From positions 1-64,000 of the forward strand of contig CALWVM010000002.1 of the NCBI GenBank assembly GCA_944384985.1: a DNA stretch of 64,000 bases, read 5' to 3'. Made by a program: the position numbers and the translations under genes. A model generated the notes under the pieces. That model saw only the letters and a list, made by a program, of their open reading frames with translations. It was not told the origin of the DNA and did not search any database. The stretch is from an uncultured Clostridia bacterium (GTDB lineage: Bacteria > Bacillota > Clostridia > Oscillospirales > Acutalibacteraceae). Shown in pieces: positions 50,586 to 58,670 of this stretch (its first letter is position 1; each line of letters begins with the position of its first letter).

Positions 50586-51107
50586 ATGAGCAAAACACTC
50601 GGTGAAACGCTTGCGTCGCTGCGCAAGCAGAGCGGATTGACACAGGACGCGGTGGCAGAATATATAGGGGTATCGCCGCAGGCGGTTTCCAAATGGGAAA
50701 CGGATGCCTCCTGCCCGGACATTATGCTTTTGCCGAAAATCGCCGAGCTGTACGGCGTCTCGATCGACGACCTGTTTTCGGACGATGCGCCACACGCCCA
50801 GCCGACTGCGGAAGAAAAATTCAGAAAAACAGAATCCCATGTAACGAACAGCGTGAACACAGACGAGTTGTATTTGTACGTGTATGTGAATTCACGCACG
50901 GGTGACGAGGTAAAAGTGCGCGTGCCGTTCCCGCTCGTGCGGCAGCTTTTGAACACGGGCAAAAATGTTTCAGGGCTCTTCGGGACAGATTTGAGCGGTA
51001 TAGATTTGGAAAGCATATTCACCTGTGTGCAAAGTGGGAAGATTGGGGAGATCGCGACCGTGACGACGAGCAATGGCGATCTGGTGCGCATTGTGGTGGA
51101 AAAATGA
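50586..51107 (+). CDS. XRE-family regulator with C-terminal domain shared by the next gene
   Basis: A 173-residue protein. Residues 5-60 form a helix-turn-helix of the Cro/CI type (LGETLASLRKQSGLTQDAVAEYIGVSPQAVSKWETD). Residues 95-173 are a beta-rich domain starting ELYLYVYVNSRTGDEVKVRVPFPLVRQLL and ending IGEIATVTTSNGDLVRIVVEK. The same domain pattern (RVPxxL...EIxTVTxxxGxxVxI) recurs in the small gene that overlaps this one by ATGA. The regulator probably controls its own operon through the palindromes at 50462-50494. GGAAAGGA precedes the ATG. The signal it senses is unknown. Confidence 0.85.
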   Translation: MSKTLGETLASLRKQSGLTQDAVAEYIGVSPQAVSKWETDASCPDIMLLPKIAELYGVSIDDLFSDDAPHAQPTAEEKFRKTESHVTNSVNTDELYLYVYVNSRTGDEVKVRVPFPLVRQLLNTGKNVSGLFGTDLSGIDLESIFTCVQSGKIGEIATVTTSNGDLVRIVVEK

Positions 51108-51350
51108 AGCTTACGGTGCAAACGGGATCTCGTGCTTTCATGCTCCGCGTGCCGAATGGTCTGCTCCTCAATCGATTCGCTTTTTGGTCGTTGAAACGCG
51201 TACTGGGCAGATATGTGCCAAATATTCGACGACTGCACTTTCGGCAGGTGCGCCCGCTTGTGCGTGCAAATACGGTTTTATGTTAAGCGCAAGGAAGAAA
51301 TTTTGACGGTTACAAAGCCTGATGGAACGCGGATTTGTCTGTACTTATGA
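51104..51350 (+). pseudogene. Frameshifted small protein homologous to the XRE C-terminal domain
   Basis: Starting with ATGA over the XRE stop, this frame reads MKLTVQTGSRAFMLRVPNG...PLVRA and then runs to a stop at 51286. Past the A-run at 51268-51270 the +1 frame continues IRFYVKRKEEILTVTKPDG to TGA at 51348-51350, giving a natural family ending. Removing one A joins the two into an approximately 81-residue protein. Its RVPNGLLLNRF and EILTVTKPDGTRI segments mirror the XRE C-terminal domain. So this is a broken or mis-sequenced gene of an XRE-partner family, whose function is unknown. Confidence 0.6.
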
Positions 51351-51368
51351 AAATTTTTGAAAAAATGC

Positions 51369-51397
51369 TTGCATTTTAGCGCCCCTTGTGCTAATAT
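51369..51397 (+). promoter_or_regulatory. Promoter of rplS
   Basis: TTGCAT (51369-51374), a 17-bp spacer and TAATAT (51392-51397), start near 51404. Confidence 0.6.
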
Positions 51398-51403
51398 ATC
51401 AGA

Positions 51404-51514
51404 GCAATTTTGCGTTGGCACCGTTCCAACGGCAGTTAATGGCAGCATTAAAGCTGGCGGTCCTCTGTATTTTGTGAAATGCATGAACGCCTGAAAAAAA
51501 CAGGAGGACTTATT
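51404..51514 (+). ncRNA. Possible L19 leader region
   Basis: A leader of about 110 nt lies between the promoter and rplS. It contains GTTGGCACCGTTCCAACG, a short stem-loop, and other short complementary stretches before AGGAGG. Many Firmicutes carry a structured L19 leader that lets the protein regulate its own mRNA. I cannot confirm the consensus fold by eye. Confidence 0.3.
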
Positions 51515-51856
51515 ATGGACGCATTGAAAGTCATTACCGAAGGCATGATTAAAGAGGATCGCCCCCACATCAAAGTCGGCGACGTTGTGAAAGTACACGT
51601 CAAGATTCGTGAAGGCGAGCGTGAGAGAATCCAGATGTTCGAAGGCACCATCATCGCTGTTAAGGGCAGCGGTGTTTCCGAGACCTTTACCGTCCGCCGT
51701 GTTTCTTACGGCGTCGGCGTGGAGCGCGTGTTCCCCGTGAATTCTCCCAACGTTGCAAAAGTTGAGCTTGTCCGTTCCGGTAAGGTGCGCAGAAGCAAGC
51801 TTTACTATCTGCGTGACCGCGTCGGTAAGGCGGCAAAGGTCAAAGAGCGCATCTGA
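51515..51856 (+). CDS. rplS: 50S ribosomal protein L19
   Basis: A 113-residue ribosomal protein of normal length. [20 protein letters not shown] segment (here [19 protein letters not shown]), [14 protein letters not shown] and the basic end [21 protein letters not shown] are L19 signatures. It sits at the 30S-50S interface. ATG 51515 follows AGGAGG by 8 nt. Usual neighbours (rpsP, rimM, trmD) are absent, so rplS is separate here. Confidence 0.97.
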   Translation: MDALKVITEGMIKEDRPHIKVGDVVKVHVKIREGERERIQMFEGTIIAVKGSGVSETFTVRRVSYGVGVERVFPVNSPNVAKVELVRSGKVRRSKLYYLRDRVGKAAKVKERI

Positions 51857-51871
51857 CCTCACTTGCACACA

Positions 51872-51900
51872 AAAGAGCAGCCGTTTGGCTGCTCTTTTTT
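51872..51900. terminator. Terminator of rplS, shared with the convergent GH89 gene
   Basis: AAAGAGCAGCC (51872-51882) pairs with GGCTGCTCTTT (51887-51897), followed by T. It also gives TTTTGTG on the minus strand, past the stop of the GH89 gene at 51915. Confidence 0.88.
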
Positions 51901-51914
51901 ATGTCTTATTTTCT

Positions 51915-54044
51915 TTATTTTCCGATTTCCCATTTCTCAGCAAGTCGGACGGCTTCGGGCAGTACGTCGCAGTTTTCAGGCTCGGGGTATTCGGAATACG
52001 TTTCACACCAATTCTTTTCAAAGTAAAATAGGTCTTTTCCGAATGGCGTAGCATCGTAACGCGGCCGCTCGCACACAAATTTTCCTGCTTCGGTCACGAA
52101 TGGGCGGTTTTCTCGCAGAGCACGAATCGCCTCATCATAGAACCGTTTCCAGCGCACTGCGTAATATTCTGAGATAAGCCCGCTCCATTCCCGCCACGCA
52201 TAGTCATAAAGCGCCGAGCAGTCGCCATACATATCGCCCCAAATGGTGACAAGTGTTCTCGCGTTTAAATCAAAATACGCTTTTTCCCATTCGTTTTGTG
52301 CAAGACGGTGCGCATCGTTGATCCAGCGCGCGAGCGTAAAGTTTTTCCGAAGTCCCAGAAACGCGTCCAAATCTGCAAGCAGTTCCATTTGCTCTTTTGC
52401 AAGCCGTTCTGCTGCCGAGCTGTCTTTCTTTGCATAGGCATTGGCAAACAGCGCTTGATTTGTGTGGAAGCGGTTGCTCAACACCTGTCTGGTCAGATCG
52501 CAAACATCGTACTGATACCCATCTGAGTTTCGGAAATTCTCGCGAACGGACAAAAACAGCAGCAACGCATTTTCAAGCTGCTTCGGGTCGTAAAACAACT
52601 TTGTATAGTCGCAGGGGCCTGTCTTTTTCGGCTTCATCAGCGGCCGCGCGCAAAGCGTAGACCCCACTGCGTTTTCCTCATAGCCGCTGTCCCGGTAGCA
52701 GGTTTCCAGCAAAAGTTCCCACGCCTTGCGCAGCGTGTCGGAATACGCACCGTAACGGCGTTCTACGTAGTCGTCCATCCATTGCCTAACGTCCATCGGC
52801 TCGGCTTTGGTCAGCAGGGCAAATTGCAAATCATAGACAACAGGATTTTGTTCAATGCCTTCCATAAACAGTCCTGAACCGACCACGTTGGCGCCGCGTT
52901 TTTTAAGCTGCGCGTACGGATTTTTACAGTGCTTCGCAAGCTTGCCCTGCATGGCGTTTTTGCCGCCGAAATCATGCAGCATGCCCGCCACGACCGAGTA
53001 CCCCCAAAGGTTACGGGTGGATTTTGTACGTTCAGAATTGAGGTCAAGAATCAAAAGACGGTTTTTCGGAACCGCTTTTACGATATGTTTACGCAATGAC
53101 CATGCCTGCATGACCCAAACGGACTGTTCATCAAATTCGTGGTACAGACGGTCGATCGCCTGCCCGACGCGCCGCAGATAGAAGAAATTGTTTTTGGGCG
53201 GCGTGCCCTCGTGGAACGGGTCGCACGCGAGAAAATGATGATTCCCCAAAAGTCTGTCGAGCGTTTGCAGATATTTCTGCCCGAACTCTGCGAACAAAGG
53301 GTCAAGCGGATCGAGCTGTGCGGTGTTCGAGTAAAGGCACCAGCCGTTTTTCGGCAGGATTTTGGCGTTCGGGTATTTTTCCCGCAGCAGCATCGGCACA
53401 TGCCCGGAAAAGCCCTGCTGGATGGGATACATGCCGAATTCCAATACCCGCGCGAGGATCTTCTTACCGAGATCCAGCCGTTCATACACATAGGATTTGT
53501 CTTTCGGCGGTATGTATCCTTCAATATTCGTCATCAGCTGCCAAGCCCAAAAGGCAGGGCCCGAAATGCTGGAAAGCGCTTCTGCTTCCGAAAATCCGAA
53601 ATGCAGCAGCGTTTCGAACCAGACCGCTTCTGTACCGATCACGCAAAGCGGCATGTTGATGCCGTTCATTGCCATGAAATCGATCTCGCGTTCCCAGCGC
53701 GCGAAATCCCACCAGCACATGGAGTAATCCAGCGTGCAGTAATTCATGTAAACGCGGTATTTTTGCTCGATGGTTTTCTCGATTGTACCCATAAACGGGA
53801 CAAGCTCGTCAATTTTCAGCGCTTCATTTCCGCACCAGGACAGGTTGACATGACAAACCTGCTTTAAGTAGGTGTAGATTCCGTTTGCCGCAGCAACACG
53901 GGAATTTGCCCTGACAAATAAAAGCCCGCCTTTGAAAGAAACACAAAAATGATCGCTTTTGCCGTCTTCCATGAGCGTGATTCGGATACGGTCTGCCACA
54001 AGCGGCAGATTGCGCGTCAAAAACCCGTTTAAAACCGTGTCCAT
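51915..54044 (-). CDS. Alpha-N-acetylglucosaminidase (GH89)
   Basis: A 709-residue enzyme of the NAGLU family. The conserved core is visible: RVYMNYCTLDYSMCWWDFARWEREIDFMAMNGINMPLCVIGTEAVWFE, then AFWAWQLM, GFSGHVP, and late NARTLVTIWG. It hydrolyses terminal alpha-linked GlcNAc, as in gastric mucin or heparan sulfate. There is no signal peptide, so it acts inside the cell on imported glycans, unlike the secreted clostridial GH89 enzymes. The GH123-like gene lies 24 bp upstream, so the two are an operon processing HexNAc-containing oligosaccharides. No transporter is adjacent; one of the GPH systems may supply the substrate. Confidence 0.9.
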   Translation of the reverse strand: MDTVLNGFLTRNLPLVADRIRITLMEDGKSDHFCVSFKGGLLFVRANSRVAAANGIYTYLKQVCHVNLSWCGNEALKIDELVPFMGTIEKTIEQKYRVYMNYCTLDYSMCWWDFARWEREIDFMAMNGINMPLCVIGTEAVWFETLLHFGFSEAEALSSISGPAFWAWQLMTNIEGYIPPKDKSYVYERLDLGKKILARVLEFGMYPIQQGFSGHVPMLLREKYPNAKILPKNGWCLYSNTAQLDPLDPLFAEFGQKYLQTLDRLLGNHHFLACDPFHEGTPPKNNFFYLRRVGQAIDRLYHEFDEQSVWVMQAWSLRKHIVKAVPKNRLLILDLNSERTKSTRNLWGYSVVAGMLHDFGGKNAMQGKLAKHCKNPYAQLKKRGANVVGSGLFMEGIEQNPVVYDLQFALLTKAEPMDVRQWMDDYVERRYGAYSDTLRKAWELLLETCYRDSGYEENAVGSTLCARPLMKPKKTGPCDYTKLFYDPKQLENALLLFLSVRENFRNSDGYQYDVCDLTRQVLSNRFHTNQALFANAYAKKDSSAAERLAKEQMELLADLDAFLGLRKNFTLARWINDAHRLAQNEWEKAYFDLNARTLVTIWGDMYGDCSALYDYAWREWSGLISEYYAVRWKRFYDEAIRALRENRPFVTEAGKFVCERPRYDATPFGKDLFYFEKNWCETYSEYPEPENCDVLPEAVRLAEKWEIGK

Positions 54045-54068
54045 ATTTTTCCTCCTGCTATTCCGTGT

Positions 54069-55715
54069 TTATTGATTCACAGCGTATTGTGCAATGGCGT
54101 GGTTAACGCGCTCGCGCAAATCGAGCAGCCATGTATCTTCATGGCGGTAGCGGCTGAAAGTCAGCGGCTCGGAAAGCCCATCTTCCAAGAGCGCCATCGT
54201 CTTTTCCCGGCCTGCAAGCGATTCCAGAAGCTGCAAAGCGCGCATATCTTGAAGACCGTCATAGAATACAGGCAAGCGCAAAGACAAAAGCGGCATTCCG
54301 TCTTTTCCGGGGTAGACAACAAAACTGTCGCCCGATGAAAAAGCGTTATCGGCGTCCGTTACTTTATAGGGGTCGATCTGACGGATCGAGAAACGGGAAA
54401 AATAAAAGTTGTAGCCCCAGTGCAAAAAGCCTTTGACATTGAACTTATACATTTGCGCCCCTAAAACGCGGTTGCGCAGAGACGGCATGGAGAAGAATCG
54501 GTTGGAAACATAGTGATCCGCCTGCACGCAGCAATAATAAGTCCAAAGCTCCGGGACTTTCCCGATGAATTTCTCAATATGGTCGTTTGCGGGAACAGGC
54601 GTTTGAATCAAGCCTTTAGCATACAGTTTATAGTTGGAGAGCGCGTCGATGATCTTAAAATCTCCAAAGTTTTCGTGCACGATTTTTGCCGCTTTTTTAT
54701 AGGTGCGCACCATGTTGCCGGCAGGTTCGTCGGAAACATGAAAAATGCAGCGTTCGCGGATGCCGTTTTCGTCAATAAAAGCGATCAGCGCCTTTGCAAA
54801 CTGTGCAAGGAATCGGCGATAGGCCTTTCCCGTGGCTCGCGTTTTCCAGCCGAAGATCTGCACGGTTTTGCCGTCCTTCTGCGCCATGATCTTGGGTGCG
54901 TGTTTTGCGCCCCACTGCGTAAAAAAGTGGCTCATTTCGAAATATTCGATCCCGCAGCGGCGGCACATCTCCACCCATGTTTTCAGCTTGTCAAAGCCGA
55001 ATGTATAGGCATCCTTGCCCGTTACCGACACATCCACAAGCTGTACGGTAGGACGTTCGCCGCCGACTTTTGTGTCCAGCGGCGGTGTGAACAGCGGGGT
55101 AAGTACGCAGTTCATGCCATATTCTCGCGCGGTGCGCAGAAAATTTTCCGTTACGCGCCAGTATTCGTCCGAAAACGCTTCAAACCCGTAATACTGCATT
55201 AAGCAGTCGGTGTGAAACCAGTTTGTGTAAATGAGCGTTTGCTTCGGAAGGTCAAACGGCAGAACCTCGATTTCCGCGCGGCAGAGCGCAGGTTCGTACT
55301 TGCCTACGCGTACCTCGATCTGTATCTCGTGCTGACCTGCGGGCAGCGTCCCGCCGATTTCGAACCAGAGCACATTCTGCCCGTCGTATTCCGCCATATA
55401 GCGGTTCCCGGACACAGGAACGAGCAGGTCGGGATATTCGGTTTTGTTTTTGGAAATATAGAAATCGTCCGATTTCTTCGGCGCGTTTAAGCCGGCCGGT
55501 ATCATGCGCACAAAAAATGCGCGGCAGCAGTCTGCGAGCGGCGAGCGCATATCCCAGACAATCTCTTCGCCCTTCTTTGCAAATACGGCGAGCTGAAAGG
55601 ATTTTTTCTCGTTTTGGAACATGGAAAAGCGCAGTTCATCCGAAGCCTGCGGTTCGTCTGACGGAAAGATCTTGCATAGCGATGTGCAAAGGCCTGCACG
55701 CACTTTTTCTGCCAT
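54069..55715 (-). CDS. GH123-like glycosidase (DUF4091)
   Basis: A 548-residue protein with an N-terminal beta-sandwich (about residues 1-150) and a TIM-barrel catalytic domain of the GH123/DUF4091 type (about 160-545). The HVSDEPAGN motif supplies the adjacent Asp-Glu pair used for substrate-assisted catalysis in N-acetyl-beta-galactosaminidases. It therefore probably removes beta-linked GalNAc or a related HexNAc. No signal peptide is visible, so it is cytosolic. GAGGTGG precedes ATG 55715. It is the first gene of the operon with GH89. Confidence 0.8.
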   Translation of the reverse strand: MAEKVRAGLCTSLCKIFPSDEPQASDELRFSMFQNEKKSFQLAVFAKKGEEIVWDMRSPLADCCRAFFVRMIPAGLNAPKKSDDFYISKNKTEYPDLLVPVSGNRYMAEYDGQNVLWFEIGGTLPAGQHEIQIEVRVGKYEPALCRAEIEVLPFDLPKQTLIYTNWFHTDCLMQYYGFEAFSDEYWRVTENFLRTAREYGMNCVLTPLFTPPLDTKVGGERPTVQLVDVSVTGKDAYTFGFDKLKTWVEMCRRCGIEYFEMSHFFTQWGAKHAPKIMAQKDGKTVQIFGWKTRATGKAYRRFLAQFAKALIAFIDENGIRERCIFHVSDEPAGNMVRTYKKAAKIVHENFGDFKIIDALSNYKLYAKGLIQTPVPANDHIEKFIGKVPELWTYYCCVQADHYVSNRFFSMPSLRNRVLGAQMYKFNVKGFLHWGYNFYFSRFSIRQIDPYKVTDADNAFSSGDSFVVYPGKDGMPLLSLRLPVFYDGLQDMRALQLLESLAGREKTMALLEDGLSEPLTFSRYRHEDTWLLDLRERVNHAIAQYAVNQ

Positions 55716-55853
55716 ATGGCCACCTCATTTTCAGAAATTGCCCTCGAAAGGGACCGGTGCGGTTTGTTCGTTTTCGGCGGCATTTCAGCCGTCCTTGGTA
55801 TATTCTACAAAAAATGCAGGCGGTTGTAAAGGCAAATCTTTCGTTTTCATCGC

Positions 55854-55882
55854 TTGTCAAGCGGCTGTATTCATGGTAAAAT
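55854..55882 (+). promoter_or_regulatory. Promoter of typA
   Basis: TTGTCA (55854-55859), a 17-bp spacer and TAAAAT (55877-55882), leader about 38 nt. Confidence 0.65.
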
Positions 55883-55926
55883 ATTTCGCATGCGTATACA
55901 GAGACTATGTGTGAAGGTGAATATTT

Positions 55927-57750
55927 TTGAGGTGCAGAGAGAATTTACGCAACGTTGCCATTATTGCCCACGTTGACCACGGCAAAACGACCCTGGTGGA
56001 CCAGCTTTTAAAGCAGAGCGGTATTTTCCGGCAGAATGAGGTCGTGCAGGAGCGCGTAATGGATTCCAATGCGCTGGAACGTGAGCGCGGCATTACGATT
56101 TTATCTAAAAATACGTCTGTGCATTATAACGGGGTGAAGATCAACATCGTAGACACGCCCGGCCATGCGGATTTCGGCGGTGAGGTGGAGCGCATCCTCA
56201 CTATGGTGGACGGCGTGCTGCTGCTCGTCGATGCGTTTGAGGGCTGTATGCCGCAAACGCGGTTTGTGTTGCGTAAGGCGCTGGCGCTTAATAAAAAGGT
56301 GATCGTTGTCGTCAATAAGATCGACCGTCCCGGTGCGCGTCCCGCAGAGGTCGTGGATGAGGTGCTCGATTTGTTTATCGAACTCGGCGCGAACGACGAC
56401 CAGATCGATTTCCCGGTCGTTTATGCCTCGGCGAAAGACGGCTATGCGTCGCTTGACCCAGATGTGCGTGAAGGGGATATGCGCCCGCTGTTTGAGTCGA
56501 TTTTGGAAAATATCGACTCCCCGGAAGGGGATATTGACGCCCCGCTTCAAGTCCTGTTTTCGAGCCTTGACTATGATGATTATATCGGCCGCATCGGCGT
56601 CGGGCGTGTGGAGCGCGGCAGGATCCGCCGCAACGACAGCGTCGTGCTGTGCAAGACCGACGGCAGGCGCGAGAACTTTAAAATCTCACGGCTGTATCAG
56701 TTTGAAGGGCTTAAACGTGTTGAAGTCGAAGAGGCCGCGGTGGGCGACATCATCTGTGTGTCAGGCATTACGGATCTCAATATCGGTGAAACCATCTGCG
56801 CGCCCGATTGTGTGGAGCCGCTGCCGTTCGTGAAGATCGACGAACCGACCATTTCCATGAATTTCATGGTTAACGACAGCCCCTTTGCCGGGCAGGACGG
56901 CAAATACGTCACCTCGCGCAATCTGCGCGACCGCCTGTTTAAAGAGGTCGAAACGAACGTCAGTATGCGTGTGGAGGAAACGGATTCCACAGACTGCTTT
57001 AAAGTCTCTGGACGCGGCGAGCTGCACCTTTCCATTTTGATTGAGACGATGCGCCGTGAAAACTATGAATTTCAGGTCTCGCGCCCACAGGTCATCACGA
57101 AGGTCGAAAACGGGAAGCTGCTGGAGCCCATTGAGCTGTTGATCGTGGAAGTGCCTGAGGAATACGTCGGCGCGGTTATGCAGAAGATCGGCGCACGAAG
57201 AGGCGAGCTTGAAAATATGGGCGCGCGCGAGGGAGGCGCTACACATCTGGAATTCCGCATCCCCGCGCGGGGTCTTATCGGGTATCGCTCGGAGTTTATG
57301 ACGGACACAAACGGCAATGGCATTATGAATAACCTGTTTGCCGGATATGAGCCGTATAAAGGCGACATCCAGACGCGTGAGCGCGGCTCCATCATTGCAT
57401 ATGAGGCCGGAGAAACGACCGCATACGGGCTTTTCAATACGCAGGACCGCGGACGGTTGTTCGTGGGCCCGGGCGTACCGGTTTATGAAGGTATGATCGT
57501 CGGCGAATGTGCCAAGAATGAAGATATCGTCTGCAATGTCTGCAAGCAAAAACATTTGACGAACACACGCGCGGCGGGTTCTGACGACGCGCTTCGCCTG
57601 GTGCCGCATACGGTGCTGAGCCTGGAGCAGTCCATGGAATTTATCAAAGACGACGAACTCGTCGAGGTGACCCCGCACGCCATCCGCCTGCGCAAGCGCA
57701 TCCTTTCCAAAGAACAGCGCATGAAAGCACAGGCAAAGCAGAAATCTTAA
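55927..57750 (+). CDS. typA: GTP-binding protein TypA/BipA
   Basis: A 607-residue ribosome-associated GTPase of the translation factor family, involved in 50S assembly and growth under stress. G1 is [10 protein letters not shown]2 RERGITI, G3 DTPGHADF, G4 [11 protein letters not shown]-like domains and the BipA-specific C-terminal end follow, with [18 protein letters not shown]. The start is TTG at 55927 with AAGGTGA 7 nt upstream; the GTPase region begins about eleven residues later, as in relatives. An amidohydrolase follows 15 bp downstream. Confidence 0.95.
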   Translation: MRCRENLRNVAIIAHVDHGKTTLVDQLLKQSGIFRQNEVVQERVMDSNALERERGITILSKNTSVHYNGVKINIVDTPGHADFGGEVERILTMVDGVLLLVDAFEGCMPQTRFVLRKALALNKKVIVVVNKIDRPGARPAEVVDEVLDLFIELGANDDQIDFPVVYASAKDGYASLDPDVREGDMRPLFESILENIDSPEGDIDAPLQVLFSSLDYDDYIGRIGVGRVERGRIRRNDSVVLCKTDGRRENFKISRLYQFEGLKRVEVEEAAVGDIICVSGITDLNIGETICAPDCVEPLPFVKIDEPTISMNFMVNDSPFAGQDGKYVTSRNLRDRLFKEVETNVSMRVEETDSTDCFKVSGRGELHLSILIETMRRENYEFQVSRPQVITKVENGKLLEPIELLIVEVPEEYVGAVMQKIGARRGELENMGAREGGATHLEFRIPARGLIGYRSEFMTDTNGNGIMNNLFAGYEPYKGDIQTRERGSIIAYEAGETTAYGLFNTQDRGRLFVGPGVPVYEGMIVGECAKNEDIVCNVCKQKHLTNTRAAGSDDALRLVPHTVLSLEQSMEFIKDDELVEVTPHAIRLRKRILSKEQRMKAQAKQKS

Positions 57751-57765
57751 AAGGGGGCAGGAAAC

Positions 57766-58557
57766 ATGATTGATTTCCATGTCCATTCGTTTTTAGATGC
57801 GATCGCCGCAAAAGCAATTCCGAAGATTGCGAAAAGCGCGGGCAATCTGATCCCCGCGTACAGCGGCGCCGTATCCGACTTAAAACCCGCCCTTCGCAAA
57901 TTCGGGATGGAAAAAGCGGTGGTGCTCAACATTGCCACCAACCCGCATCAGCAGAAAAAAGTCAATGATTTTGCCATTTCGCTGCTCGGCGACGATGTGC
58001 TCGTGCCTTTCGGCAGCGTCCACCCGGACAGCCCCGATGCGCTTGAGGAGCTCGACCGCCTCAAAGAAGCAGGGATCAAAGGTGTTAAGCTGCATCCGGA
58101 ATATCAGGGATTTTTTGTGGATGAGCCGCGTATGTTCCCAATCTATGAGCACATTGCAAAGCTCGGGCTCATCACGGTCTTTCATGCCGGGGTGGATATC
58201 GGCTTCCCGCACCCTGTGCACTGCCCGCCGGAGCGGCTGCTTCGCGTGCTGGACTGTTTTGGCGACGCGCCTGTTGTGGCGGCGCATTTCGGTGGCTGGC
58301 TGATGTGGAACAGCGTGCTGGAAGAGCTTTGCGGTACGAAAGTCTACTTGGACACCGCATTTTCCTATGGAAAAATGCCGCCGGAGTACGCGCGCGAGCT
58401 AATCCAAGCGCACGGCGCGGACCGCGTGCTGCTCGGCAGTGACATGCCGTGGAACTCGTCGGCGGATGAAGCACGCTTTATCCAAAGTCTGGACCTGCCC
58501 GCCGAGGATGAGGCAAAAATTCTGTCGATAAATGCCAAAAGACTGCTGCACATTTAG
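57766..58557 (+). CDS. Amidohydrolase (TIM-barrel metal-dependent hydrolase)
   Basis: A 263-residue protein of the amidohydrolase_2 group. Metal ligands: HVH in MIDFHVHSF, the His in VKLHPEYQGF, the His in VFHAGVDIGFPHP, VAAHFGG, and Asp in LLGSDMPWNS. Such enzymes act as hydrolases or decarboxylases on small cyclic acids; substrate unknown. It is probably co-transcribed with typA, the upstream gap being 15 bp with GGGGGCAGG before the ATG. Confidence 0.85.
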   Translation: MIDFHVHSFLDAIAAKAIPKIAKSAGNLIPAYSGAVSDLKPALRKFGMEKAVVLNIATNPHQQKKVNDFAISLLGDDVLVPFGSVHPDSPDALEELDRLKEAGIKGVKLHPEYQGFFVDEPRMFPIYEHIAKLGLITVFHAGVDIGFPHPVHCPPERLLRVLDCFGDAPVVAAHFGGWLMWNSVLEELCGTKVYLDTAFSYGKMPPEYARELIQAHGADRVLLGSDMPWNSSADEARFIQSLDLPAEDEAKILSINAKRLLHI

Positions 58558-58566
58558 TTGCTTTTG

Positions 58567-58600
58567 CCCTCTTGACCGCAATTTGTCAAGAGGGTATAAT
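58567..58600 (+). promoter_or_regulatory. Promoter of the symporter gene with embedded inverted repeat
   Basis: TTGACC (58572-58577), a 17-bp spacer and TATAAT (58595-58600). A perfect 10-bp inverted repeat, CCCTCTTGAC and GTCAAGAGGG (58567-58576 and 58585-58594), spans the -35 box and the spacer. It could be an operator, or a terminator for the amidohydrolase gene placed over the promoter; the absence of a clean T-run favours the first. Confidence 0.65.
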
Positions 58601-58670
58601 GTTAAGCAGTTCGCTTTAGCAAGTAAAAGCTTTAAAGCGCAAAAATCTTTTGTAAAAAGTCGGTGGAAGA

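Noticed and set aside
51278-51868. 196-residue minus-strand frame over rplS
   Set aside because: Antisense to a ribosomal protein gene with an excellent ribosome site; it is a shadow frame.
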